A stretch of 64,000 nucleotides of DNA from Thunnus maccoyii (GCF_910596095.1 NC_056545.1:24017067-24081066), one strand, 5' to 3'. Shown: positions 48,301 through 59,680, counted from the first letter of the stretch. The notes: generated by a model not told the origin, from the sequence alone. Made by a program: numbers and translations.

Positions 48301-51300
48301 ACTATGGAGTTTAAGCTCTTAAACTCATGATGTCATACATCGTAGGCCTGTCACATCGGATTTATTTTTGCCGCCGTACTCCTCCACATGGCTTTTTGCT
48401 CTTTTTACGGCTCACTCTGAAGAACGCAACTTTCAAGAAACAGGAAAGCTGAAACAACATTGAAAAAATGGCTCTCCATGAATTTTTTAAACCGAGAGAG
48501 GTTTTCTGAAGCCGTCACACACACCCAAAGAATAAGTGAGGCAGAGAGAGAATTTCTGGTCTGGAGCCAAAGGAATATTTAAAAAGACATTCACATTTTT
48601 CTATGTTTTACTCAATCGCTTTACTTGTACTTCACTTTGACTAAATCAGCCTCTTTATGGTTTCAAATCTCTTTCCATAGATTCGATAAATGTGAATTTT
48701 AATCGTCAAGCTGTGAATCACTTCTTTCTGTTTGGCAGTTGATGCATATGTCAGATGACATATCACATGCTAAGATATACTACATGAATATCCCTCCTAA
48801 GATATGTTTTAGCAAACTCACTGGTTTTGACCACAGTGAGGGCACTTATATAAACACTTGCTTCTGCCTCCAACAAACCATTTGATTTTTAACACTTGGT
48901 ATTTGAAAAGAAATAAACATTACTCAGTCTTACTGCTTTCCATCCCCCAATGCACACAGTCTAATTTTCTTAAACTGAAGCTACTCCATGAATATTAATT
49001 GACACCATTAAACACTCTGTCCCTGTTTGTACCAATGTACAACATTTAAAAAAATACAAATTCTTTGTTGTCCTCTACATTACAGTGCTGCATAGAGTTT
49101 CTACAGAGAGAAAGATCTGAGTTATGTTAATGTGGTGAATCAACTATTGTATACACACATGCAAACACACACACGCACACACACACGCACACCCACACAC
49201 ACACACACATACTCACACACACACATACACAAAGTGGGCAGCCTTCACAGCTACCAAATCTACATGCTCATTATGGTACAAACCATGCTTCGGGGAGCAG
49301 AGTACTAATTTGGAGTGGTATTGGACTAAAGTCATCATTAGCCATCGGGTTGAGTTGTCTGTGCACATGTGTGTGCATGTGTTTTTGTATGTGCATGTAT
49401 ATATGTTAGGGCAGTAGAGAGATAAATAAGTAATGAATAAGAGGAGAAAATAAGAATAGATAGATAAAATGCACAGTGCAGTACATATAAAGCACAAAGA
49501 TGTGTCTGCTTTAAATGCCCTTCACCTGCTACCATTCGCTTGTCAGTAGTGTTATTACTGAGTGCGGAATCAGTTACCAACACTCCACAATAACACGAGG
49601 GCATGAGGAGGCAGGGTGCTTGAAAGAGGGGGGAAAGCTGACAGATGAGTAGAGTGAGGCACAGAACGGAGGGAGTGGCGCAGGAAGGCAGGAGCAGCTT
49701 GTGTATGTGTGTTTGGAGGAAGAGATCAGAAATCCAAGAGAATCAGCTCAAAGAAGAGAGTCGTCTCTCAGTGACAGATCTGAAATCAGAGAGAAGAGGG
49801 GCAAAGCCCCTTTAAGATACAGAGCTGTGGAGGGAGATAAAGGCATAACGACAGACTGAGAATATCGTGAAATAAATAGAGGACTATTACTCTTTGGGTT
49901 GTTTGACCAGGCTGGTTTCCACGGTGACAACATGGGTGCAGTGGTGGGCACTTTGACCATGCAAACCAAGCAGAGGAGACCGTCGAGAGGTACGTCAATA
50001 TTAGTCAGAGATGAATGGAGAGAAGACAAAAGAGCAACAGACAACGGAAATGACAAAAACATTCAAATAATTCTTTAGACCAATGGTAATCCATAATATA
50101 TCTTTGTTATTATGTGTGCACTAGTGCAACACATGCACATTTAACGTAAACAATAACATTTATGTCTTTACCATATTTCTCTGGAGTGCCTATAAATTAT
50201 TGAACTAGAAATTCAAAGAACAGCAAAAGAAGATCCGCTAATACATTTAAATTGCTTTATGTGGCGGTCAAGTACGGAGAAACAGAAAACAAGAATAGAT
50301 ATTTTAAAATGAAAATTGATAATATTCACTCAGAATTGTGAGGAATCAGTCCTCCACTGATGCTGAGGTGTGAAGCGTAACACATGTAATGTAGTCATGA
50401 TGGAGAGATTACAGTAAGCCATGAAATAGGATGTCCTTGAAAATAACTAGAGAGCAAAATCACTGCCCCCGACTCTGTGATTAAGTGTGCGTGTTCGTGT
50501 GGGTGCCCAGTTGGATGTGTGAGTGAGTGAGTGAAAGGGTAAGCGAATGAGGGTTCAGGCGAGAGCATGTGAATTATCACACAGCTCACATATCATACCT
50601 CTCCCTGGCCTTATGCTTGAAAAGCCCGTTGTCATGGAGACTGGGTTGAAGGGGCATAAGAGGAGGCTGTGAACAATACTCAGCCAGGATGAATGATGAT
50701 GAATTTACAGCAGCATAAGATAGAGATAAAGTAGACGCACCTGCCAACAAAGCAATTACTCCCTGATATTAGACATGGATGACTGGTTTTCCACCAAGAT
50801 GAGATGGAATATTGTTCCCTGCTCTGATAAAAAGCCTTTCAAAAGCCTTTGAACAAAATGAATAAAATGCACAGAGGTCACTCTGTTTTTTCTTACCTTC
50901 ATTAAAGTTTGTCTTGCAGTGCCTGCTGTACAGAGGTACAGAGATAAGATACGGTTAGATAGATGAGACTTTATTGATCCATAAGATGGAAACAAAGTAT
51001 TGCACAAAAAGTGAAAAGAGTTAGGTGACGAGGATAGTGTACAAATAAAACTAAATCAGAGCCAGGTGTGTATGTATGTGCAAAACCAGCCAAATTATTT
51101 TTCAAAACATGTTAGATTTTCTTCAAAAAAAAAAAAATGTGAGTGTTAAAATGTCACATTGTGTTTTTACGGGAGCTTTTGTGCTAGACTATTTCTGGCC
51201 GGGTGCAGTGACTTCCTGGAAGTTTGTCATCACCTAGAGGTTGCAAGGCTACCAGCGGGGACTCCAGGAAGTCACTGGATTAAACAAACAAGATATAATG

Positions 51301-54300
51301 TATTAATCAGTGAGCTTTAAAGGTGCTGGTAGTCAGATTTTATTACTTTTGGGCAGAGCCAAGCTAGCTGTCTCCTCCTGATTCCAGTCTTTATGCTAAG
51401 CTAAGCTAACTGGCTGCTGGCTGCACTTTCACCATACAACTACCATCTAACTCTCTGCAAGAGGGCGAATAAACCTCTTTCCTAAAATGTCTGACTATTA
51501 CTTTAAGGTAAGGTAGCAAATATTTATTTGAGTGTGAGATGGAGGGAAGAAATAGAGTCAGAGAAATTATGCCAAAACCAAAATATGCAGTATGTTTAAC
51601 ATGAACTACCCAGATGATGTTAACTCTTCTTAAAGTGTTTGCACTGTTCAGACGTCAAGACGAAATTGACAGTTGGGGCATGTGAAACTGAATACAACCT
51701 GTTGTTCCCAAAACTGTTTGTGTAAACTGGCCTGAAGCTGCCACAGCTCCCCACCTGGCACACATTTCTAATTATCCCCATCACTTCATTATATAACCTC
51801 ACTATATGCTGATGAATGCTGCAGATGTTGTTATGTATGTGCAGAGCAACTGTTGAATCATTTATATTCAGACTCTTGCCTTGCAAATGACCATCAGCAC
51901 TGGTGATGTTGGTAGAGAATCTGCAGTATTTCTCTGCCTGAATCCCTCAGTTATGTTCTGGTAATTTTGTCCTCTAGTAAGATTTGTATTATCATTTATA
52001 GTATCTACTAGTAAACTCTAAATTCAAAATCAATACTATATGTCCCCTTCTTATCATGCTTCCAAAGCTCAGTGTTTGTCTTCTCTTTTTTTAATGTCCT
52101 CCAAACATATTGTGTTATCCTTTTCTGCCATCTGTTGTTCTCTTTCGCTTCTCACCTTTTTTCCTCACACTCTGCTACCTCCTTCTCTCTCTCTTCCCAT
52201 TTCTCCATATCTCACCCTTCTTCTAATCAACACCTCTGCCTGTTTCCTTCTCTCACCCTCATTTTTTTCATGTGTTTCTGATCACACCATATCATTTGCA
52301 TTTGCAGGAAAGCACACGTACCCTGACAGAGAGGGAATACATGCTCACGAGCACAGCAAGACAACACTTTTGCTGTTTTGTATTCTTGTGGTTATAGGCT
52401 TTTATTCAAAGGAGAAAAAAAATGTACAAATTGTGTATGACATTTTTTTTTTAATCAGTTCATCCAGTATCACCACCACTGCTCACATTTATCATGGCTG
52501 TCTATCCCCATGACAACAAGAGGTAGTGAGATTGCAACAGGAGCGAGGAGGAAGAGGAAGATGGAGGGTCGATTGAGATAGAGCAATACATAACCACGTA
52601 CACTATGTTCAGCTGATAACTGACTGTAAATATTCCAAATATTTCATCATTCAGTAACCTTCAGAAAATAGATCCTGAACATATCACAATAAATTGCTTA
52701 AACTTGTTGTCATATTATCTCTATTTTTGTAGTTTTGCTTGTGGAAGATCTCTGTTAAAGTCATATTTTGTTATTTCATCACCATTTCCAAATTAGCTAT
52801 AGGCTATAGCTTCACAAATACTTGATGTTTATTTATGTCGCCTTGGGAACATGTTTGATCTCAGTAAACACGTGTAAACTTGTGTACAGCTGCAAATGAT
52901 GTTCTGTTGGCTGAAACATGGATTTTGCATTTTTTGCACTGATTGAAACTGAAACCTAATGAATAACTAACATGATCCAAATAATGCAAATTAAGATTGT
53001 TCAAAAGTTTAGGCAATTATTCTCGTATAAAGAAACAAATGCAGCTAATTAGATCTTACTTTTAGAACTTAAATACAGTCAGGCATACAGTTTGTGCCTC
53101 CGGGTACGGATAAAAAGACCAACAAGATATATAATATAAAATTCAAATTAAGATTGCCTCTGGCAGATGATGCAAGATGCTAGATGTAGTACTGAGGATT
53201 AATCTTTACACATGAGTTGAAATAAATGAGTCACTGCTTTCCAAAAAGCAGGAGAATCATGTTCATTTTTATCTCCTTTTCTTAGAGTCTGACTAAGCCA
53301 ATCGATGCTGACACAACTACAGTAGAGCTTGTTTGGACTCACGTGTGTGTTTGTCAAGTCATTTAACCAGCTTTCATTGTGCAGCCTGGTAGTGTTTTGT
53401 TCTTTATGTTAAAATAATCCACCCAAGGATATAGCAGATAATACAGTATAACTCCAAAAAATGCTAAATATATTATTTATATCTCAAAAAATGATGTAAC
53501 TTACAGAGACCAGCCCCATGTGAGTGTGTGTTTCTATGTGTAAATATTCTGTCTAATAATCTGTCACACCAGCACAAGGCTGTAGATGTGTGTGAAAACC
53601 TAATAACGACTTGCAGAGAGCACTTGTTTTCTCTTGGATATTTGTTCGTTGTTGTGAAATTATAGGTGTGTGGATTGCGTCCGCTGTCGGAAGTCAGGGT
53701 GTTAGCATTGCCCTTTAGCTGGAGACTGTCATAGTGACAAACACTTGCCCACAGCAGAGCCATTACTTCACATCATTAACCACCATCCATCTCCACAGCA
53801 CCTGATACTGAGCACCATGTTACCATTAATAAAATCCCTCAACTCCTAGAGGGGAATCTAATTTGTCAAGTGTATGTAGCTCTTCTAAAAATCCATCTTT
53901 GTCTCTCTTCTACCTCTTTGTGATCCTCTCCCTGCCTTATTCTTGTGCTGCTACCTCTGCAAGCGCACTTTTCTGCTGTCTAATCAGACTTTTAATATGT
54001 TTCCCGCCGACTTAACATTCTCAAGCTTTGCTGAATTGTCTCTTTCCTGTGTGTTACAGTTTTCATATTTCTAAAGATTGGAAAGACATGGCACATGTTA
54101 AACGGACTGTCTTGACACGATTCGGTGTAATAAATATATCTCTTGCTATCTCTCTCTCTCTCTCTCTCTTCCCTGCAGATAAAACAGATGATGAGCTGGA
54201 GATGACGATGGTGTGTCACAGGCCAGAGGGTCTTGATCAACTGGAAGCTCTTACCAACTTCAGCAAACCGGAGCTGCAGATCCTCTACCGTGGTTTCAAG

Positions 54301-56334
54301 AATGTAATCACACATTGTAGTTGACAGATACGATTACAGCCTGGACAGTTCTGGTTCATTTTTCCAACAGACTGAAAAAACAGTAATATCATAGGGTACA
54401 ATAATCTTAATTCATCTTTCCCACAGGAATGTCCAAGTGGAGTGGTAAATGAGGAGACATTTAAACACATCTACGCACAGTTTTTTCCTCATGGAGGTAA
54501 AGTACAACACTTTCTGTGAAGACGCTCTGTGAAGCTTTTTAATAACAGAAGGCCTTACATATTTGTTTTTTGTGTTGCAGATGCAAGCATGTATGCACAT
54601 TATCTTTTCAATGCATTTGACACCACAAACAATGGCTCCATTAAGTTTAAGGTAACAAAAAGTGTCATCCATCTTTGTAATCATTTTTATTCAAAACTTC
54701 ACTAATTTCTTCACTATAATACGCAATGATGCTTCCTGAGTTTATCTTGTCTCTCTATTCTGTTCTGTTTCCAGGATTTTGTGGTTGGGTTGTCTATACT
54801 GCTGCGGGGAACACTGAGGGAAAAACTGGAGTGGACGTTTCACCTTTATGACATTAACAGAGATGGCTACATAAACAGAGAGGTGAGACTGTGCTGTCAC
54901 AATGTATACAATATGCTTTTCATGTCATCTAAAGCCTCTGTCTCAGCACAATGTGCATCTTCTCTTCTTCTTTCAGGAAATGACTGAGATTGTGAGGGCC
55001 ATTTATGACATGATGGGCAAGTACACCTATCCTGCGCTGAAGGGAGACGTCCCACAGCAGCATGTGGATGCCTTTTTTCAGGTTAGATCACCAACACATA
55101 ATTTCACAGACATATGAGTCGAAGTCAGCATTTGTTATTAAGTGACAGGTGATTGTAAAACCCATTATTTTACACAGCAGGAAGTAAAACAACCTGACTC
55201 TTAATGTCTCTTATCATACCCTAGTAACTTCCCAAATTAATGTTTTTAGTTTTATTGAGACACTTTGCATATAATACAAGATTTCAGATAAGGCTTGTAA
55301 ATTTTTATATCATTAGCAAAGCCAGTCCTTGCAGTCCATAGCAACTTTCTAAGACAGTATTGTGTTCTATAGTGTGTACAGTTTATTGCAACACAAGCTC
55401 ACAATAAACACATTTCCACAACAGAATTATCACATATTCGCTGATACTGGCTCACACTATGTTCTGTTACATTGTTTTTCCACAGAAAATGGATAAAAAC
55501 AAAGATGGAGTGGTGACTTTAGAGGAGTTTGTTATAGCCTGCCAGGAGGTGTGTATCGCTCTACATCTGGGGCTGTCTTCATTTAGTATGTAATAGCAAT
55601 AAAATATGTTTAAAATTTGAAACATTTATCAAAGAAGGAAGCATATTGTCATATTACTGAGATATGTTCCTAGTATTCATACACATATGTTATACACTGT
55701 AGAGGTACATTTAAAATTTTGGCATGGAAATTCATTCTTGACCTTGGGAAACAGAAGTCCATTTACTAGCTTTCAGAGCTGTCAGTCACATCTCATGGTC
55801 TTCACTAAGTGAATGGAGCACAATTACACACTTATGCATTATGACACCTGAGCTAGCTCCAGCTGCTGAATTAAGACCCTGAGATGCAGTTGAAAGCTCC
55901 AAAAGCTAGTGAGTGGACCTTTGAGCTTAGATAACACATAGAAAACATATATAACATTGAAATTGTCAATGCAGACAGTGCAAGTAGATGTGTGCTTTAT
56001 GTAGATTTATAACAGGTTCTAATCACCGCATTATATGCCCAAATGTGCATTAGTCTAAATGAGGTCATACACATGCAGAGAACACCAACTTCAACATTAC
56101 AAAGAATATCAACACTCCTCCAGAAATATTTGAAACGGATGTTTCTGCAAAGATAAATGAATTATGTTAGCCCTGGAAGCTGCTTGTGCAACAGGACTAG
56201 CTGTACATCGTTATATACAGAAGTACAAAACAGATGCTAGTTAATTACATCATTCTGCCATGATTACTTGTCTTCTCTCTCCCCAGGATGAAATCATGAT
56301 GAGATCCATGCAGCTGTTTGAGAATGTGATGTAG
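39387..56334 (+). CDS. kcnip1: Kv channel-interacting protein 1 (KChIP1)
   Basis: A neuronal-calcium-sensor protein that binds the Kv4 channel N-terminus and tunes A-type potassium current. Coding exons: 39387-39474, 54179-54303, 54427-54496, 54581-54651, 54775-54882, 54977-55081, 55486-55548 and 56287-56334, all with GT-AG borders and preserved frame, total 225 residues. Exon 1 reads [17 protein letters not shown], matching the human isoform that begins MSGCSKRC; cysteines 4 and 8 are possible palmitoylation sites. The core follows the family ([43 protein letters not shown]). EF-hand loops are [12 protein letters not shown] (108-119), [12 protein letters not shown] (144-155) and [12 protein letters not shown] (192-203); EF1 is degenerate, as usual. 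The protein ends [11 protein letters not shown]. Intron 1 spans 14.7 kb and contains an alternative first exon. Assignment to KCNIP1 rather than KCNIP2-4 rests on both N-termini and on npm1 lying next door; the teleost a/b paralogue is not resolved. Confidence 0.93.
39475..46299 (+). other. kcnip1 intron 1, 5' part
   Basis: No further exon recognised. The stretch around 42140-42380 is less AT-rich than its surroundings and could be a conserved regulatory element, but that needs comparison with other fish. Confidence 0.45.
46300..46735 (+). pseudogene. Decayed piggyBac-like transposase N-terminal fragment
   Basis: In one frame, with one internal TGA, the segment 46489-46719 reads acidic text ([15 protein letters not shown]), then [18 protein letters not shown] and [11 protein letters not shown]. 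The combination of an acidic N-terminus followed by a 'W-x(3,5)-PPP-x-R-T' line is typical of piggyBac transposases just before the catalytic domain. Upstream, a weakly related acidic stretch ([11 protein letters not shown]) lies near 46359-46391. The catalytic domain with its Asp residues is absent, so this is a truncated remnant in kcnip1 intron 1. Confidence 0.6.
47107..47208. mobile_element. 102 bp TTAA-flanked palindromic MITE
   Basis: TTAA lies at both edges (47107-47110, 47205-47208). Left arm: TTAAAGGTG, then ATTTAGTGGCATCTAGCG. The inverse complement of the right arm reads TTAAAGGTGTGTAAGATTTA and then GCGGCATCTAGCGG. Only about 30 bases separate the arms. The arms match those of the larger element at 15945-16725, so this is an internally deleted relative. 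Confidence 0.8.
47209..49619 (+). other. kcnip1 intron 1, middle part
   Basis: No exon recognised. A CA-rich microsatellite lies at 49164-49230. Confidence 0.5.
49164..49230. repeat. Interrupted (CA)n microsatellite
   Basis: CA repeats with several G, C and T interruptions. Confidence 0.9.
49620..49931 (+). promoter_or_regulatory. Probable promoter and 5' leader of the kcnip1 internal first exon
   Basis: Purine-rich sequence directly upstream of an alternative start codon. It has no acceptor-like signal just before the ATG, which fits a transcription start inside this stretch. A CCCTTTAAGATA motif at about 49807-49818 is TATA-like, but no start site can be proven. Confidence 0.4.
49932..49989 (+). 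CDS. kcnip1: Alternative first coding exon of kcnip1 (myristoylated-type N-terminus)
   Basis: Reads [19 protein letters not shown] plus one base, then the donor GTACGT. It matches the human KChIP1 N-terminus that begins MGAVMGT and contains TKQRRPSK. Gly2 with a small residue at position 6 is a typical N-myristoylation signal, which in the family directs KChIP1 to membranes. The exon ends in phase 1, the same as exon 39387-39474, so it can splice straight to 54179 and give a 215-residue protein. The two alternative N-termini imply two promoters about 10.5 kb apart. The extra IAWWYYQYQR exon of a longer human isoform was not found between here and 54179. Confidence 0.88.
50950..51010 (+). repeat. 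Short repeat fragment ('gactttattgatcca')
   Basis: The phrase AGATAGATGAGACTTTATTG (50958-50977) followed by ATCCATAAG resembles the 3' tail of common teleost retroposons. Confidence 0.4.
51200..51505 (+). repeat. Interspersed repeat ('tctttatgctaagctaagct' family), copy 2
   Basis: Starts near GCAGTGACTTCCTGGAAG, includes AACAAACAAGATATAATG and the phrase TCTTTATGCTAAGCTAAGCT (51389-51408). Same order and orientation as the copy at 29268-29660. Confidence 0.65.
51506..54148 (+). other. kcnip1 intron 1, 3' part
   Basis: No exon recognised. An open frame at 52040-52513 is T/C-rich low-complexity sequence and is not supported as coding. Confidence 0.5.
54149..54178 (+). repeat. (TC)n microsatellite forming the splice acceptor tract of kcnip1 exon 2
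   Basis: A run of TC dinucleotides (54149-54169) leads directly into TTCCCTGCAG, the acceptor of the first shared coding exon at 54179. The microsatellite is therefore the polypyrimidine tract itself. Confidence 0.85.
55612..56019 (+). repeat. Duplicated ~400 bp segment, copy 1 (kcnip1 last intron)
   Basis: The segment recurs at 58941-59341 in the same orientation. Shared text includes AACATTTATCAAAGA near the start, GCTGAATTAAGACCCTGAGA in the middle, and TAACACATAGAAAACATATA towards the end. It lies wholly within the intron between kcnip1 exons 55486-55548 and 56287-56334, and carries no exon. Confidence 0.85.
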
Positions 56335-56993
56335 AAGAAGGGGTAGATGATGGAGAAAAAGGCGTGGAAAATGAGAGGGCTTGTTGTGAGTGTGTGTTTG
56401 TGGATGCATATGTGCAATACATCCAGTCTCTCCCTCCCTTCCCATTTTATCCAGCTGTGGTCTGGAAATAGCCAAAATCCCCACAAAGACTTTAATGAAG
56501 GGACTGGACTGGAATGCTTTTAGCCTTCCTGCGGAGTTGCGCCACACAATACAAAGTGACTGATGTGACAGACTTGGACATAAACACATCACCCTCAGTC
56601 CTGCCTTGAAGATTGGCCTGTAAAAGATAAAGATGCTCCTACATTACAAGGCTGCTCCTGACCAGCAAAGAGCTACTGTTCAACCAGCAGAAGTTTTTGT
56701 TTTTTTTTGCCAAAATATAATTGCATGCAAGAGGTTTTGATTTATCGCCAAATATTTGTTATGGGAATTTGGCCATACAGACTTCTGTATTTATCTCATG
56801 CATCTTGGTTGAAAGATATGGCATATTTCAAATGATGTGTCAGTTTCACTATTACAGTGACCCCTGTACTTTTGTATTGGCCTTGCTGTCGCTTGCTTGC
56901 TGAGTCTGTCTGATGCTTATTGTTAGAGTATGTCTAAAGCTTGCAGTAGAAAGTCAAACAATCTAGTAACATTACTTTTCATGAGTCTTATAT

Positions 56994-57040
56994 GGTGTGT
57001 GTGTGTGTGTGAGTTTGTGTGTGTGTATGTGTGTGTGTGC
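56994..57040. repeat. Interrupted (GT)n microsatellite
   Basis: GT dinucleotides with several interruptions, in the presumed kcnip1 3' UTR. Confidence 0.9.
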
Positions 57041-57837
57041 CTGTCTTTCTGTCTATGTTGGAACTTAGGTATTAATGAAAAGGAAGAAGAAATGGATTCA
57101 TTATTTTATATTGTCACCTGCTGCTTTGCTTCTTGTGGTCAAATCGGTGTGTTGTTGAAAAATGTAAAAATGTATTGTGAAAAACGTGCATAAATTTTGG
57201 ATTTCATGACAAAGAGCCTGCAGAATGAAGACGTTGAATAATTTATCAGGAAGAGGCTTGTGATCATAAAACCTTTAACTGCGGAGGTGAATGGTGATTA
57301 TGGTGTGATTCGAAGATGGCTGCAATGAAGACAGTAAAACATGTGTATAGAACAACCATACTGATCCAGTAAGAAGAGTCAGGTGGTATGTCCTGGGCCC
57401 AACTTTCTCATGAAATCCTTATATGAGAACGTTTCCGATAATCTTGCAGGGAAATACCACTGAATGTCAGCTTTGGAATGTGATAATTTGATGGCACTGA
57501 GGACAGCTCCATTTGTGTTAGCGAACATCTAGCACTGCCTCCTATGTCCAAACCAAATCTGTGATGTCACACTGACGTACAGGTACAGACAGAATAGGGT
57601 GACTCCTGATGGTTTCCTGTGAGTCAGGGTGCGTTTGAAAGCACCACTGTAATAAAAAACTCATGAGGCTATAGTAGTTTAAGCACTGAAATATGAATCA
57701 CTGCTCTTTTGTCAGTGGAGCAGCTTTTTGCTATATGTATCTGTGTGACATCACAGTCACAGGTCTCTGAAATCTTGGTTCGGAACGGAGTTGTTATATC
57801 TCACTAATAGAAAACTAAACTAATTCTAAGCCATAAG

Positions 57838-57843
57838 AATAAA
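57838..57843 (+). terminator. Candidate polyadenylation signal AATAAA (kcnip1)
   Basis: Canonical hexamer about 1.5 kb after the kcnip1 stop codon. A second candidate is at 58326-58331. Confidence 0.4.
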
Positions 57844-57901
57844 TATGATGTGAATTCTTAAATTGAGTTGTGTTTTACTTGGCAATTGTTGTTTCTTGTA
57901 C

Positions 57902-57977
57902 AGTACCAGTCAAAGGTTTGGACACACTTTGTCATTCAAGGAAATGGGAAGGTGTGTCCAGACTTCTGACTGGTACT
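57902..57977. mobile_element. 76 bp Tc1/mariner-type MITE
   Basis: The outer 26 bases on each side (57902-57927 and 57952-57977) are near-perfect inverted complements, of the type AGTACCAGTCAAAGGTTTGG. Only 24 bases separate them. 'Agtaccagtcaaaagtttgg' termini are common in teleost Tc1/mariner-derived miniature elements. It lies in or near the kcnip1 3' UTR and would fold as a hairpin in RNA. Confidence 0.85.
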
Positions 57978-58331
57978 TACATGAATTTGAATAAGTACAG
58001 ATGCATAAAGAAAGGTGAAATGCATCACTTATTATATATCATGTAGCTGACTTTGTCAATTTATGTTATTTTGTGTTATTTTCAAAGAAGTGATTATATG
58101 ATGTAATTGTGTTTAATTTTTAGTTATTTTTTAAATCTTTGTTAATTTATTTATTTTACTTCTTTTCCTTGTGTAAGAGTGCATTTGTTTCTTGTGTTTG
58201 ATGCTGCTCTGTGGTTTTTATGGACAGTATTGATATATATTGCTGTAAAAGTAATGAAAACTGAATTTAAAAAAAAAACACCACCTATACAGACAGAGTT
58301 CCAATGAATGAAAAAAGACTTCATGAATAAA

Positions 58332-58940
58332 TATCCAACTTTAGGTTTTTAAGCTATTTGTCTTTAAAGATCCCCTCTAGACAAATTTGAAGACATATAG
58401 AAATACTCTGCTTTGATTAATAATTTGTGTCTGATGTTTTTTTTCACAAAAAGTTCACTTACTTCCTTGAAAATCCTTAAAATTACATCTCCTCCTTCTC
58501 CCTAATTAAAAATTCAGAATCATTTCAAAGATTTAACTGCTGGACACAAGATGTCTCCTTCTTCACTGAAAAGTCCATTCTCAGTGTTTGTGCACTGGAG
58601 GCTTCAAGTTTCCATATAACACTTGTGTAAGTGACATACTGGACCACAGCTGGCTCCAAAATTGTTGTGATGACACCAATTATGCTTGTAAGTACATGCC
58701 TTAAACTCAGATTTTAGATGAGCACAGAGAAACAGCCTTCTAGCATCCAACATCCATCTTAACAAACGAGAAGAAAAAGAGATTTTTGACTGGAGGGGAA
58801 CTTTAAAAATACACTTTCTAATTAAAAATGATCCTATTAAAAAAGATAAAGCAGTGTAGACTTAGGAGTAGAATGAACAAATTAGGCTATGCTTTGTGGA
58901 GAACTGACATTCTTAAATCATCAAATGTACAATACAAATG
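58332..58940. other. kcnip1-npm1 intergenic, first part
   Basis: No gene or classified element recognised. Confidence 0.5.
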
Positions 58941-59341
58941 AAAAATTTAAACATTTATCAAAGAGGGAAGCATGTTTTTCATATTACTGAGATTCCCAGA
59001 TATTCCTCGTATTCATACACATTTGTTATATACTGTAGAGGTATTCATTCTCGACCTTGGAGAACAGTAGTCCTTTTACTAGCTTTTACAGCTGTCAGTC
59101 ATCTCACAGTCTTCATTCTGCGAATGGAGCACAGTTACACACATTATGACACAGGCCACATTATGACACCTGAACCAGCTCCAGTTGCTGAATTAAGACC
59201 CTGAGATGCAGCTGAAAGCTCCAAAACCTGGTAAGTGGATCTCTGAGCTTAGATAACACATAGAAAACATATATAACATTGAAACTGTCAGTGCAGGCAG
59301 TGCAAGTAGATGTGTGCTGTATGTCGATTTACAACAGGTTC
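58941..59341 (+). repeat. Duplicated ~400 bp segment, copy 2
   Basis: Second copy of 55612-56019, same orientation, with small indels, including a short internal repeat of ACATTATGACAC (59140-59151, 59158-59169). An 88-codon frame across it is not conserved in copy 1 and is not taken as coding. Confidence 0.85.
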
Positions 59342-59403
59342 AAAAAATTAATTACTTACCTTAGTTATGAGTAAGCAAACATGTCTCAAAACCATGATCT
59401 AAA

Positions 59404-59672
59404 CCAGTGGTTCCCAACCTGGGGTCACTGGATTAATCTGAGGGGTCATGAGATGATAGGAAAAACAGACAGACATTGTTTTTTTAAATAATTTTTTCAA
59501 ACTTTCCTCTAATTTTTGCTTTATTTATTGGGAATTACTGTGTTTTATCTCCTGAGGCCTCTAAAAGTTATACAAATAAAACAATGTCCTCCAATGCAAT
59601 GTGTGACGAGGGGTCCCTGGTAGACTTTGCTTTATTTTAAGGGGTCACAAGCTAAAAAGGATGGAAACCACC
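59404..59672. mobile_element. hAT-like MITE with 8 bp target duplication upstream of npm1
   Basis: The element starts CCAGTGGTTCCCAACCTGGG, and the inverse complement of its end reads GGTGGTTTCCATCC. GATCTAAA is present on both sides (59396-59403, 59673-59680), a perfect eight-base direct repeat of the length hAT elements make. It ends about 200 bases before the npm1 start codon, and so next to or within the promoter. No transposase is encoded. Confidence 0.75.
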
Positions 59673-59680
59673 GATCTAAA

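Larger units (their letters stand above)
56335..58331 (+). other. 3' untranslated region of kcnip1 (extent uncertain)
   Basis: Follows the TAG at 56332-56334. AATAAA hexamers occur at 57838-57843 and 58326-58331, and either could end the transcript. A GT-rich microsatellite lies at 56994-57040 and a small MITE at 57902-57977. Confidence 0.5.

Noticed and set aside
52040-52513. 157-codon plus-strand open frame in kcnip1 intron 1
   Set aside because: It is built on T/C-rich low-complexity sequence (runs of Ser, Leu, Phe) and lacks any family resemblance.
49990-54178. Search for the human KCNIP1 exon encoding IAWWYYQYQR
   Set aside because: No translated match with flanking splice signals was seen. 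It may be absent or too diverged to spot by eye.
58938-59204. 88-codon open frame before npm1
   Set aside because: It lies inside the duplicated 400 bp segment, and the other copy (55612-56019) does not keep the frame.
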